Positions 15,799-24,339 of a stretch of DNA of 64,000 nucleotides are shown here, in pieces (the stretch's first letter is position 1; every line of letters starts with the position of its first letter). Below the pieces are notes generated by a model that made no database searches, was not told the origin of the DNA, and saw only the letters and a list, made by a program, of their open reading frames with translations. This DNA comes from DASSUW01 sp963849695. GTDB taxonomy: Bacteria > Actinomycetota > Thermoleophilia > Solirubrobacterales > Solirubrobacteraceae. Where the stretch lies: NCBI GenBank assembly GCA_963849695.1, contig CAWKIT010000004.1, positions 62,001 to 126,000 of the forward strand, written 5' to 3'. The position numbers and the translations under genes are program-made.

Positions 15799-18164
15799 GC
15801 GCATCCGAGCGCGGTCCGGACGCGCTGCTGCCCGTCTGGGCGGCGCGGCTGCTCGGGTTCACCGCGCTGGCTTCGCTCGGCGCGCTCGAGTGGCAGCGGA
15901 TGGTCGCGGGGCTGGGCTCCGGGCGGGCGCTGCTGTGGGTGGCGGCGGCGGTCGGCGCCGGCGCGGCGGTGCTGGCGTGCGACCGGCTGCCCAGGCGGGT
16001 GCGGAGCGCCGGGACGGTGCTAGCGGCGGTGCTCGGGCTGGTGGCGGCGGTGGTGGTCTCGGGGATCGACCTCGAGTACCTCAAGCCGCGGCGGTGGGGA
16101 GAGCTGGCGGAGGGGGTGACGGCCGGCGCGCAGTCGCTCGGCACCGTGCGGATGCCCTACGAGGGGGTGGACCCGTGGCCGCGCGCGGCGCTCGAGCTGG
16201 CGGGCTCGCTGCTGCTGACGGGGGCGGCGCTGCTGGCGTGCTGGCCGCGGGGAAGCGGTTCGCAGCCGCCCACCCCGCAACCGACCCGCGGCTACCCGTT
16301 CATGGCGCTGATCGTGCTGCTCGTGCTCGTGGTCTCGCCGGTGGTCTCGCTGGGGGGGACGCGGCCGCTGCTGCTGGGCGCGGCGATCGCGGCGCTGACG
16401 GTGTGCTTCCTGTGGCTCGAGCGGCTGCCGCTGCGGCCGGGGATCGGGGTCGCCGCGCTGTTGGGCGTGGCGCTGGCGGGCGCGCTGCCGCTCGCTGCGG
16501 TGGTCGATCGCGGCGAGCCGTGGTTCGACTACAAGGCGTTCGCCGAGGGGCTCGGGCCCGACGATCCGGTGCGGTTCAGCTGGGAGCAGAGCTACGGGCC
16601 GATCACATGGCCGCGCGACGGCAACGAGGTGATGCGCGTGCGGTCCGACGAGCCGCACTACTGGAAGCTCGCGAACCTGACGCGGTTCGACGGGACCCGC
16701 TGGCGCGAGGCGACACCCGGCGAGGACTCGGAGGTCGACAGCGAGCTGCGCGACGACTGGCGCAACGAGCCGGGCTGGATCGACGAGGCCGAGGTGTCGA
16801 TCCGCCGCATGCGCACGCTGGACGTGCCGGCGGCCGGCTCGATCCTGGAGATCGACAACGCGACGCGGGCGCTGCGGCCGTCCGGCGTCCCCGGGCGTTG
16901 GACGGCGAGCTCGGAGCTGCGCCGCGGTGACTCGTACACCGTCGAGTCCTACGTCCCGACCCCGATCGCCGCCGACCTGCGCACGGCCGACACGACCGGC
17001 TTTCGCATCGAGCGCGAGGACGACCTGACCATGCTCGTGCCGTTCCTGCCCGACCGGCGGCCGACCGTGCGGTCGGTGGGCGGGATCGGCGAGGGGGTGC
17101 TCGAGTCGGGGGTCGTCCAGTTCCGGCCGTTCGGCGACACGCGCGACCCGTACGTGTCCTATCCGGAGATCCGCCGCACGCGCTACGGCGAGGTCGGGGC
17201 GACGCTGCGGCGGTCGCCGTACGCGCGCACCTGGGCGCTCGCGCGACGCCTGCGGGCGGCCTCCGAGACTCCGTTCGAGTACGTGCTGGCGATCGACACC
17301 TACCTGCAACAGGACTTCGGCTACTCGGAGCGGCCGGCGCCGCCGCAGGCCGGCCGGGCGCCGCTGGACGCGTTCCTGGTCGATACCAAGGAGGGCTACT
17401 GCCAGCACTTCTCCGGCGCGATGGCGCTGCTGCTGCGCATGGGCGGCGTGCCGGCCCGGGTGGCGACGGGCTTCAGCCCGGGGGGCTTCTCGCAGCGGCG
17501 CGACGCCTGGATCGTGCGCGACACCGACGCCCACGCGTGGGTGGAGGCGTGGTTCGACCACCTCGGCTGGGTGTCGTTCGACCCGACGCCGGGCTCGACG
17601 CCTGCCCGTTCCCAGATCGCATCGATCGAGGCGTCGCAGCCGGCGATTCCGGGCGGGGAGGCTGACGACGGGCCGGCGACCGGAGGCGCCGGCGGGACGG
17701 GAGCGCGGCCGGGCCTCCGGGCCGATCTGCTCCTCAACCCTCAGGCGTCCGGCGATGACGGGCCGGCGAGCGGGCAGGGCGGCGCCGTCCCCTGGTGGAC
17801 GTGGGCTCTGTTCGGGGCGGGCGCGGTCGTTCTGATCCTGTGGCTCGTCACCTGGTGGCGCCGCCGGCGCCGGCTCGCGCGCCTGGCCCCGCGAGATCGC
17901 GCGGTCGCGGAGCTCGAGGCCGCTCTGCGGCGCGCGGGCCGCCCGCTGTCGCCGGGTACGACGCTGCGCCAGCTCGAGCAGCGGCTCGGCGCCACGCCCG
18001 ACGCCGCCGCCTACCTCCGAGCCCTCAGCGCCTCCCGCTACGGTCCCGCCGAGGTGACGCCCACGCCGGCGCAGCGCCGAGCCCTCCGCCGAGCCCTGGC
18101 CCAGGGCCTCGGGCCGGCCGGACGGCTCCGGGCCCTCTGGGCACTCCCGCCCCGGCCCCGCTGA
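15795..18164 (+). CDS. Transglutaminase-like membrane protein (DUF3488/TgpA type)
   Basis: 789 residues from GTG 15795, which overlaps the previous stop. The N-terminal third has about six membrane helices. It is followed by an extracytoplasmic region with a transglutaminase core: TKEGYCQHFSGAMALLLRMG (Cys), ARVATGFSPGG, DTDAHAWVEAWFDHLGWVSF (His) and a DPTPG Asp. A last membrane helix lies near 677-695 (WTWALFGAGAVVLILWLVTW) before a DUF4129-like cytosolic tail. This is the standard TgpA/DUF3488 layout. The family often sits beside MoxR and DUF58 genes, which are absent here. A cell-surface role is inferred. Confidence 0.88.
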   Translation: MSASERGPDALLPVWAARLLGFTALASLGALEWQRMVAGLGSGRALLWVAAAVGAGAAVLACDRLPRRVRSAGTVLAAVLGLVAAVVVSGIDLEYLKPRRWGELAEGVTAGAQSLGTVRMPYEGVDPWPRAALELAGSLLLTGAALLACWPRGSGSQPPTPQPTRGYPFMALIVLLVLVVSPVVSLGGTRPLLLGAAIAALTVCFLWLERLPLRPGIGVAALLGVALAGALPLAAVVDRGEPWFDYKAFAEGLGPDDPVRFSWEQSYGPITWPRDGNEVMRVRSDEPHYWKLANLTRFDGTRWREATPGEDSEVDSELRDDWRNEPGWIDEAEVSIRRMRTLDVPAAGSILEIDNATRALRPSGVPGRWTASSELRRGDSYTVESYVPTPIAADLRTADTTGFRIEREDDLTMLVPFLPDRRPTVRSVGGIGEGVLESGVVQFRPFGDTRDPYVSYPEIRRTRYGEVGATLRRSPYARTWALARRLRAASETPFEYVLAIDTYLQQDFGYSERPAPPQAGRAPLDAFLVDTKEGYCQHFSGAMALLLRMGGVPARVATGFSPGGFSQRRDAWIVRDTDAHAWVEAWFDHLGWVSFDPTPGSTPARSQIASIEASQPAIPGGEADDGPATGGAGGTGARPGLRADLLLNPQASGDDGPASGQGGAVPWWTWALFGAGAVVLILWLVTWWRRRRRLARLAPRDRAVAELEAALRRAGRPLSPGTTLRQLEQRLGATPDAAAYLRALSASRYGPAEVTPTPAQRRALRRALAQGLGPAGRLRALWALPPRPR

Positions 18165-18220
18165 GCCGCGCTCCAGCCCGGTTCGAACGTCCGCGGTTCG
18201 GGCCCTGCGGCTCACGAAAT

Positions 18221-18379
18221 GTCAACTGCGGCTGGGTAAGGGAGCGAGGGAGCCGCCGGCGAGACTGGCGAGGGGGGTGGCTAGAGAAACTGTCCTCCTG
18301 GGAAAGGTTTGCTTGCCACCCCCCACCCGAGACCAGCCGCGCGAACGGCTCCCTCGCTCCCCTACCCAGCGCAGTTGAC
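18221..18379. repeat. Large inverted repeat between convergent genes
   Basis: The left arm 18221-18255 and right arm 18346-18379 pair almost completely (one bulged base, one mismatch); they begin GTCAACTGCG and end GGGAGCCG. A second inner stem pairs GGGGGGTGGC (18272-18281) with GCCACCCCCC (18315-18324). The element sits between the stops of the transglutaminase gene (18164) and the tandem ThyX gene (18416), where it could end transcription in both directions. Its GGCTGGGT motif recurs in the ends at 722 and 1041, so a MITE-like origin is possible. Confidence 0.75.
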
Positions 18380-18415
18380 GTTCGCCCGAGCTACGGGCGG
18401 CACTCCAAGCAGACG

Positions 18416-20011
18416 TCAGCGGGACAGCGCGGCCCGGCGGTGGTGCGCCCGCATCTCGCTGAGGATTCGCTCCAGGCGCGGCTCGGACGAGCGGTCGACG
18501 TGGTCCATCGCCGCGGCGACTGCCGGGTGGACCGACGCGATCTGGGCGTGCATCTCGTGCGCGACGGCGCGGTAGCCGGGATGGCCCTCGCGGCCCGAGC
18601 GCAGCTCGATCAGGTGCATCGCCTCGCGCGCGTTCATGTCGAGCACGTAGCGCATGCGGTAGCCGAGGCAGAGCGCGTAGGGGGCGGCCTCGGCCAGGCC
18701 CGTCCCGGCGAGGCGCTCGTACTCGGTGCGCGAGCGCTCGAGGGCGCTCGCGTAGCGGTCGCCGCAGCCGGCGGCCACGACCTCCTCCGGGATGCCGGCG
18801 CCGAGATCGGGCGTCAGGGCCTGCCACTGCACGGTCAGCATCCGATGGCGCTGGAGGTCGCGGAACGCGCCGTAGTCGGACACCACCTCGAACCGGTAGC
18901 GGAGCGCCTCGAAGCCGCGGCCCGGCCGGTGGCGGCGGTTGCGCCGGTCGCCGACGAGATCGGCGAGCACGCGCGCGCGCTCGTCCTCGCTCAGGTCGTG
19001 CACGGCTTCGAGCGTCGTCTCCTCGCCGGCCGCGGCGGCCTCGAACAGCAAGGCGGCCAGCAGCCGTTCCTCGTCGCCGTCGACGTGCAGCAGCCGGACC
19101 GACGGGCCGGCATCCGGCACCGCCTCGCGGCGGTCGAGCCCGAGCCGCGCCACCCAGCGCTCGGTGGCGGCGCGGCGGCGCTCGAGATAGGCCACCCACT
19201 CGCCGCCGCGGTCCGGCCGCTCGACGCGCGCGACGAAGCTCGGCATCGTCGCCTTGATCGCGTCCAGGATCATCTGGCCGTAGGCGCGCGCCTCCGGCAG
19301 CGGGTCGGCCATCAGGTGCAGGATCAGCTGCTCGTACGCCTGGCCGGTCGCGTAGATGCCCATGTGCGAGAGCGAGGCGGCCGGCAGCAACCCGCGCAGC
19401 AGGTCGAGCGCCTTGGCGTTCACGGCGCGCCGGCGCGCGGCCGCCGGCTCGCCCTCCGCGCGCGGGAACGTCTCGTCGACCCATGCGCGCACGCGCGGGA
19501 GCGCCTCGGCGTAGGCGTCGAACAGCGCGTTCATCGCCGCCTCGTACGCCGGTCCGAGCTCCGGCGAGCGGTAGTAGCGATAGCCGCCCCCGGGCATCGG
19601 CGCGTCGTACGCGATGTAGCGCGTGGACTGCTCGAGGTAGGCCGCCGGCCGAGGGCGCTGGAGGGTCTTGGTGAGGATGTTCGAGACCCACTCGCACGCG
19701 ACGTGCGCGCCGCCGAGCTGGGCCACCGAATCGTCGCCGTAGCCGACGAAGATACGCTCGTAGAGCTCGGCGGCGCGCCGGCCCTCCTCGGCCTCCCACG
19801 CCGGCCCGCCGCTGTCCGGCAGCGAGTCCGCGAACTCGTCGAGGAACAGCCGCCGCAGCGTGCCCGGGTAACGCGAGTAGCGGGCGAACAGCGCGCCCTT
19901 GACCGTCTCCGGAAGGTTCACGAGCGCGAACACCGGACCGTCGAGATCGGTCACGTGCGGGGCGAGCCGCGCCCGCTCGGAGGGGGTCAGATCATCGGAC
20001 GGGTAGCGCAC
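18416..20011 (-). CDS. Tandem ThyX-like (FAD-dependent thymidylate synthase family) protein
   Basis: 531 residues with two ThyX-like halves. The N-terminal half has LQRPRPAAYLEQSTRYIAYD in the place of the RHRxxSxNxxSxRY motif. The C-terminal half has LQRHRMLTVQWQALTPDLG, followed by CLGYRMRYVLDMNAREAMHL, which matches the ThyX helix that precedes the C-terminal HLIELR segment. Both motifs are degenerate, so thymidylate synthase activity is doubtful. Normal ThyX is about 220-300 residues and one motif per chain. Start GTG 20011. It stands alone, facing the transglutaminase gene across the inverted repeat. Confidence 0.75.
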   Translation of the reverse strand: MRYPSDDLTPSERARLAPHVTDLDGPVFALVNLPETVKGALFARYSRYPGTLRRLFLDEFADSLPDSGGPAWEAEEGRRAAELYERIFVGYGDDSVAQLGGAHVACEWVSNILTKTLQRPRPAAYLEQSTRYIAYDAPMPGGGYRYYRSPELGPAYEAAMNALFDAYAEALPRVRAWVDETFPRAEGEPAAARRRAVNAKALDLLRGLLPAASLSHMGIYATGQAYEQLILHLMADPLPEARAYGQMILDAIKATMPSFVARVERPDRGGEWVAYLERRRAATERWVARLGLDRREAVPDAGPSVRLLHVDGDEERLLAALLFEAAAAGEETTLEAVHDLSEDERARVLADLVGDRRNRRHRPGRGFEALRYRFEVVSDYGAFRDLQRHRMLTVQWQALTPDLGAGIPEEVVAAGCGDRYASALERSRTEYERLAGTGLAEAAPYALCLGYRMRYVLDMNAREAMHLIELRSGREGHPGYRAVAHEMHAQIASVHPAVAAAMDHVDRSSEPRLERILSEMRAHHRRAALSR

Positions 20012-20055
20012 GGGACGGCCACCCTAGCGCGGCCTCCGGAGCGATCCGGGCGGCC

Positions 20056-21222
20056 TCACGACCCGAGCTCCGCGCCCGCCGCGGCCACGCCGCAATCGGC
20101 CCGCCGGCGCTCGCGCGACCCGTTCGTCCAGGCGCTGGCCGCGACGAGCCGGCGGTCGATCTCCACCTCGCGGCCGTCGACCCCGAGCGCGAGACCGAGC
20201 TTCGCGGCGAGCTTGAGCTGGTCCGAGCCGTCGCGCACGTCGTACACGGCGCGCTCGACCACGCCTACGGCGATCGCACGCCGCACGAGCGCGCGCAGCT
20301 CGCGCGTGACGGCCGGCGGCCACGGCAACCGCCGCGCGAGCAGAGGCTCGGCTGCGGCGCGGTTCGCCGGGTCGCGCAGGTCCAGGCGCGCCACCGTCTC
20401 GACCGCCTGTCCGCCGCGCACGCCGGGCCCGGCGGTCCGGAACGCGAGCTCGCGCAGGCCGGCCGCGTCGCGGGTCAGCTCGACGATCGCGGCACGGTCG
20501 GGCGCCCCGTCGATGCGCAGGCCCACGCCGGGCATCGAGGCGCCGGCATCGAACGCGTCGACGCGCGTGCGGAGGTAGTAGGTCGTCATGCCGCGGCCGG
20601 CGCGCACGCCGGCGCTCGCGGCGGCGGTCGACTCGAGCACCGTCAGCTCGAAGCCGCCGCCGCCGGCGTCCGCGGCGCCGCTCAGCACGGCGCCGGCGTC
20701 GCCGAAGCGCCACGTCGGCTCGACGTCGTCGCGGTCTTCGGAACGCAGGAACCGGACCGCCGCCGCGGCGTCCGGGAACTCCCACGCGCGGCCGGAGCCG
20801 AGCACATAGTCGAGCTTGCCGCCCACCCCGACCTCGAGTCCGAGCGGGCTCGCCTCGACGCCGATCCCGACCGACCCGCCGACCTTCCGCGTCTGCGCGT
20901 GCGTGATCAGCATCGACCCGTCCGAACGCCGCGCGGCCGTCCAGCCGTCGTCGGCGCCCAGCCGCAGCGAGGCGACGGTGAACGTCAGCCCCTCGCCGCG
21001 CGTGTGCTCGGCCACCGTGCACGGGGACAGGCCCGCCGCCGCGGCGTCGGAGGCCCGGCACACGTCGCCGGCGACGATGCAGATGCCGGTCCGAACACCG
21101 TCGGCCACCGCGCTCGCCACACCTCCGAGCCCGACCGCCACGCCCGCGCCCGCCAGCGCGGCCCCCACGAGCGCGAGCAGCGCCGCGTACTCGGCAGTCG
21201 TCTGGCCCGCGTCATCGCGCAT
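20056..21222 (-). CDS. Pilin-like surface protein with large C-terminal domain
   Basis: 388 residues. The N-terminus DDAGQTTAEYAALLALVGAA has the class III prepilin pattern: a Gly before the cleavage site, Glu at +5 and Tyr at +6, then a hydrophobic helix (about 10-40), as in Flp pilins. The remaining roughly 350 residues are beta-rich and unrecognised, with Cys pairs early (GICIVAGDVC) and near the end (ADCGVAAAG). Flp pilins are usually under 80 residues, so this would be a minor or tip-like pilin if it is one. No tad genes are nearby. Confidence 0.6.
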   Translation of the reverse strand: MRDDAGQTTAEYAALLALVGAALAGAGVAVGLGGVASAVADGVRTGICIVAGDVCRASDAAAAGLSPCTVAEHTRGEGLTFTVASLRLGADDGWTAARRSDGSMLITHAQTRKVGGSVGIGVEASPLGLEVGVGGKLDYVLGSGRAWEFPDAAAAVRFLRSEDRDDVEPTWRFGDAGAVLSGAADAGGGGFELTVLESTAAASAGVRAGRGMTTYYLRTRVDAFDAGASMPGVGLRIDGAPDRAAIVELTRDAAGLRELAFRTAGPGVRGGQAVETVARLDLRDPANRAAAEPLLARRLPWPPAVTRELRALVRRAIAVGVVERAVYDVRDGSDQLKLAAKLGLALGVDGREVEIDRRLVAASAWTNGSRERRRADCGVAAAGAELGS

Positions 21223-21234
21223 GCCGGGAGATAG

Positions 21235-21262
21235 GCCGGGGCGACGAAACTTCGCCCCCGGC
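21235..21262. other. GC-rich hairpin between nuoN and the pilin-like gene
   Basis: GCCGGGGCGA (21235-21244) pairs with TCGCCCCCGGC (21252-21262) with one bulge and a 7-base loop. It lies about 80 bases downstream of the nuoN stop and 13 bases upstream of the pilin-like start, on the same strand as both. It could be a terminator or a leader structure; no T-run follows on the minus strand. Confidence 0.35.
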
Positions 21263-21343
21263 GCGAGCCACTCGGGGGCGACGATGACCGCGGGGCGGCG
21301 ACGAGCCGCTCGCGGCGGCCGCCACGATTCAGGCGCGCGGCGC

Positions 21344-22867
21344 TCAGACGAGGGAGGTCAGCGCGGCGCCGGCGTCGCGGGCGACGTCGAACAGCGGCTC
21401 GGGGTAGATGCCGAAGACGATCGTGGCCGTCGCGCACACGATCGCCACGAACATGACCTCCACCTGCCGCCGCGGCCGGGGCGGCGGCGCAACCGCGACC
21501 TCGGCGTCGGCCTCCTGGGAGCCGCCGGCGATCGCCGGGCGCCCGCCGGGCCGCAGCGCCACCGCCTCGGTCGGCGACCGCATCCACACCGCCGCGATCA
21601 CGCGCAGGTAATACGCCAGCGAGATCGCCGAGCCGATCACGATCGCGACGCCGATCCAGCCGTACTCGTTGGCCACCGCGGCCCGGATCAGCTGCAGCTT
21701 GCCGAAGAACCCGGCCGTCGCCGGCATGCCCGCCAGCGCCAGCATCGCGATCGTCATCGGCCAGGCCAGCAGCGGCCGGTCGGCGCCCAGCCCGTACAGG
21801 TTCGAGATGTCGTCGCCCAGCCCGGTCTCCCGCTCGCGCGCCACGATCACCGCGAACGCGGCGAGGTTCATCAGCGCGTACACGAACAGGTAGAAGACCG
21901 TCGCCTCGACCCCGAGGCGGGTGGAGACCATCACGCCGGCCAGCATGTAGCCCGCCTGCGCGACCGACGAGTACGCCAGCAGCCGCTTGAGCGAAGACTG
22001 GCCGATCGCGCCCACGTTCCCGACGACGATCGTGATGATCGCCAGCACCGACAGCGCCGGCCCCCACGTGGTCGCGAAGTTGATCAGCGCCACGTCGAAC
22101 AGCCGCAGCAGCACCCCGAACGCCGCCGCCTTCGTCGCCACCGCCATGAACGCCGTGACCGCTGTCGGCGCGCCCTCGTAGACGTCCGGCGTCCACTGGT
22201 GGAACGGCGCCACCGACGCCTTGAACGCCAGCCCCGCCACCACCAGGGCGATGCCGGTGAACATCAGAACGTCCTCGGTCGCTCCCTCGGCGATCCCCAC
22301 GTAGTCCGTCGAGCCCGTCGCGCCGTACAGGAACGCCATCCCGTAGAGCAGGGTCGCCGAGCCGACCGACCCGATGATCAGGTACTTGAGCCCCGACTCC
22401 AGCGACTGCTCGCGCCGCATATGCGTCGCGCACAACACGTAGAGCGGGATCGACAGCAGCTCGAAGCCCAGGAACAGGACCACGAGGTTCTGCGCCGCCA
22501 CCAGTACGACCATCCCCAGGATCGAGGTCAGGAGCAGAGCGAAGTACTCGCCCTCGCCCGCCTCTTCGACCGCCCGCGAGCGCCACGACAGCAGCACGGT
22601 GGCCGCACCGCCCACGCAGAACACCATCGTCAGCGCCAGCGTGAGGTCGTCGATGGCCAGCGAGTCCTCGATGATCGAGGTGTTCGCGCCCCACTGCCAG
22701 ATGCCGAGCCCGATCGTCGTCCCCAGCGCCACCAGCGTCAGGAACGGCACCACGTGGCGCCGCACGAACGCCGACCGCAGCAGCCCCACCATCAGCACGA
22801 TGCAGGCGCCGGCCGTCAGCGCGATCAGCGGAGAGAGCGCCTCCCAGTCGATGACCGGGCCCTTCAC
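21344..22867 (-). CDS. nuoN: NADH-quinone oxidoreductase subunit N
   Basis: 507 residues with about 14 membrane helices. It is an antiporter-like subunit of the proton-pumping arm of complex I. Landmarks: the LLSIPLYVLCATHMRREQSLESG region, the conserved lysine helices around FKASVAPFHQWTPDVYEGAP and LKRLLAYSSVAQAGYMLAG, all typical of NuoN. The C-terminal region has a hydrophilic insert (about 440-470) before the last helix. ATG 22867 overlaps the nuoM stop (ATGA). It ends the nuoJKLMN operon. Confidence 0.95.
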   Translation of the reverse strand: MKGPVIDWEALSPLIALTAGACIVLMVGLLRSAFVRRHVVPFLTLVALGTTIGLGIWQWGANTSIIEDSLAIDDLTLALTMVFCVGGAATVLLSWRSRAVEEAGEGEYFALLLTSILGMVVLVAAQNLVVLFLGFELLSIPLYVLCATHMRREQSLESGLKYLIIGSVGSATLLYGMAFLYGATGSTDYVGIAEGATEDVLMFTGIALVVAGLAFKASVAPFHQWTPDVYEGAPTAVTAFMAVATKAAAFGVLLRLFDVALINFATTWGPALSVLAIITIVVGNVGAIGQSSLKRLLAYSSVAQAGYMLAGVMVSTRLGVEATVFYLFVYALMNLAAFAVIVARERETGLGDDISNLYGLGADRPLLAWPMTIAMLALAGMPATAGFFGKLQLIRAAVANEYGWIGVAIVIGSAISLAYYLRVIAAVWMRSPTEAVALRPGGRPAIAGGSQEADAEVAVAPPPRPRRQVEVMFVAIVCATATIVFGIYPEPLFDVARDAGAALTSLV

Positions 22868-24339
22868 CGGCCCGCTCCCGTGACCGCCTGCGACGCCGCC
22901 TGTACAGCCGGCTCACCGGCATCCAGGGCATGCTGCGGGAACAGCGCGAAGGCGATGATCGCCGCCACCAGCGGCACGATCACCACCGCGTCGCGCAGCG
23001 ACATGTCGAACGACGTCACCGCCGGGCCCTGGCGGTTGTGCATCGAGCGGATGTACATCCGCAGCGCGTACACGGAGGCGAGGATGACGCCGGTCGACGC
23101 GATGATCGCCACCGCCAGCTTGGACTCGAACACCCCGAACAGGATCAGGAACTCGCCGACGAAGTTCGCCGAGCCCGGCATCGCCAGCGTGGCCAGCGTG
23201 GCGATCAGGAACAGCGTCGCCAGCATCGGCGCCCGGAACGCGATCCCGCCCATGTCGCGGATGTCCTCCGACCCGCCCGCGCGCGCCGCCAGCAGCGAGA
23301 TGATCAGGAACAGCGGCGCGACCACCAGCCCGTGGTTGACCGCCTGCAGCAGCGCGCCCTGCGCCCCCTTGGCGGCTTCGTCCAGCGCGAAGATCCCGAG
23401 CGTGATGAACCCGAGCTGCGCCACCGACGAGTAGCCGAGGATGAGCCGGATGTTCGTCTGCGTGAACGCCTGGATCGAGCCGTAGAGGATCGACAGCAGC
23501 CCCACCACGAGCAGGATCATCTGCCAGTCCTCGGCCGCCGCCGGGAACAGCGGCAGCACGATCCGCAGGAAGCCGTAGGCGGCGACCTTCGACACCACGC
23601 CGGAGAACACCGCGAGCGCCGGCAGCGGCATGTTGCGGTAGGTGTCCGGCATCCAGCCGTGCACCGGGAACGCCGGCATCTTGATCAGGAAGGCGAGCGC
23701 GAACCCCGCGAACAGGAGCTTCTGCGTGCCCTCGCCGAGCAGGTTCGCCTGCAGGAACGCGAACGAGAAGTCCGGCGTCGGGCCCCTCGCGGAGAGCACC
23801 GCGGTCGCCACCGCCGCCGCCAGCATCAGCAGCGAGCCGACGAGCGTGTAGATGAACATCTTGACCGCTGCCTGGATCCGATCCGGCCCGCCCCACTGGC
23901 CGACCAGGAAGTAGAACGGCACCAGCATCAGGTCGAAGAACAGGACGAACAGCGCCAGGTCCTGGGCGAGGAACGAGCCCAGCACGGCGGTCTCGGCGAT
24001 CCCGAAGTGGACGGCGAACAGCTTCGGCCGCGCCGGCGGCCGCAATGCGATCCAGAGCGCCGAGGCGGCGAACAGCAGTGTCGTCAACCCCACGAGCCAC
24101 AGGTTCAGCCCGTCGACCCCGAGCGAGTAGCGGATCCCGAGGTCCTCGATCCACGCGTCGTCGGTGATGTACTGGAGCCCGGCCCCGGGCTCGTAGTCGA
24201 CCAGCATGATCACCGCGTAGCCGAGCGGCACCAGCGCGCCGACGAGCGCGAACAGCGGTGCCACCGCGCGCGGCGCCAGCGCGCCCAGCAGCGTCAGCAG
24301 CAGCGGCCAGAAGATCAGGATCGAGAGGTGGACCGTCAT
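22864..24339 (-). CDS. nuoM: NADH-quinone oxidoreductase subunit M
   Basis: 491 residues with about 13-14 membrane helices; a Mrp-type antiporter-like subunit of complex I. Landmarks: RYSLGVDGLNLWLVGLTTLL, FFDLMLVPFYFLVGQWGG (with the key Glu shifted to Asp in FFDLML), the KMPAFPVHGWMPDTYRNMPL stretch and LILGYSSVAQLGFITLGIFA. The order is that of NuoM, not NuoL or NuoN. ATG 24339 overlaps the nuoL stop, and its own stop overlaps nuoN. Confidence 0.95.
   Translation of the reverse strand: MTVHLSILIFWPLLLTLLGALAPRAVAPLFALVGALVPLGYAVIMLVDYEPGAGLQYITDDAWIEDLGIRYSLGVDGLNLWLVGLTTLLFAASALWIALRPPARPKLFAVHFGIAETAVLGSFLAQDLALFVLFFDLMLVPFYFLVGQWGGPDRIQAAVKMFIYTLVGSLLMLAAAVATAVLSARGPTPDFSFAFLQANLLGEGTQKLLFAGFALAFLIKMPAFPVHGWMPDTYRNMPLPALAVFSGVVSKVAAYGFLRIVLPLFPAAAEDWQMILLVVGLLSILYGSIQAFTQTNIRLILGYSSVAQLGFITLGIFALDEAAKGAQGALLQAVNHGLVVAPLFLIISLLAARAGGSEDIRDMGGIAFRAPMLATLFLIATLATLAMPGSANFVGEFLILFGVFESKLAVAIIASTGVILASVYALRMYIRSMHNRQGPAVTSFDMSLRDAVVIVPLVAAIIAFALFPQHALDAGEPAVQAASQAVTGAGR

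Noticed and set aside
16020..18215. 731-codon minus-strand frame opposite the transglutaminase gene
   Set aside because: Antisense shadow; the plus strand has clear catalytic motifs and helices.
21235..21262. Rho-independent terminator for nuoN
   Set aside because: Stem is good but there is no T-run on the minus strand and it lies close to the next start, so it is listed only as a hairpin.
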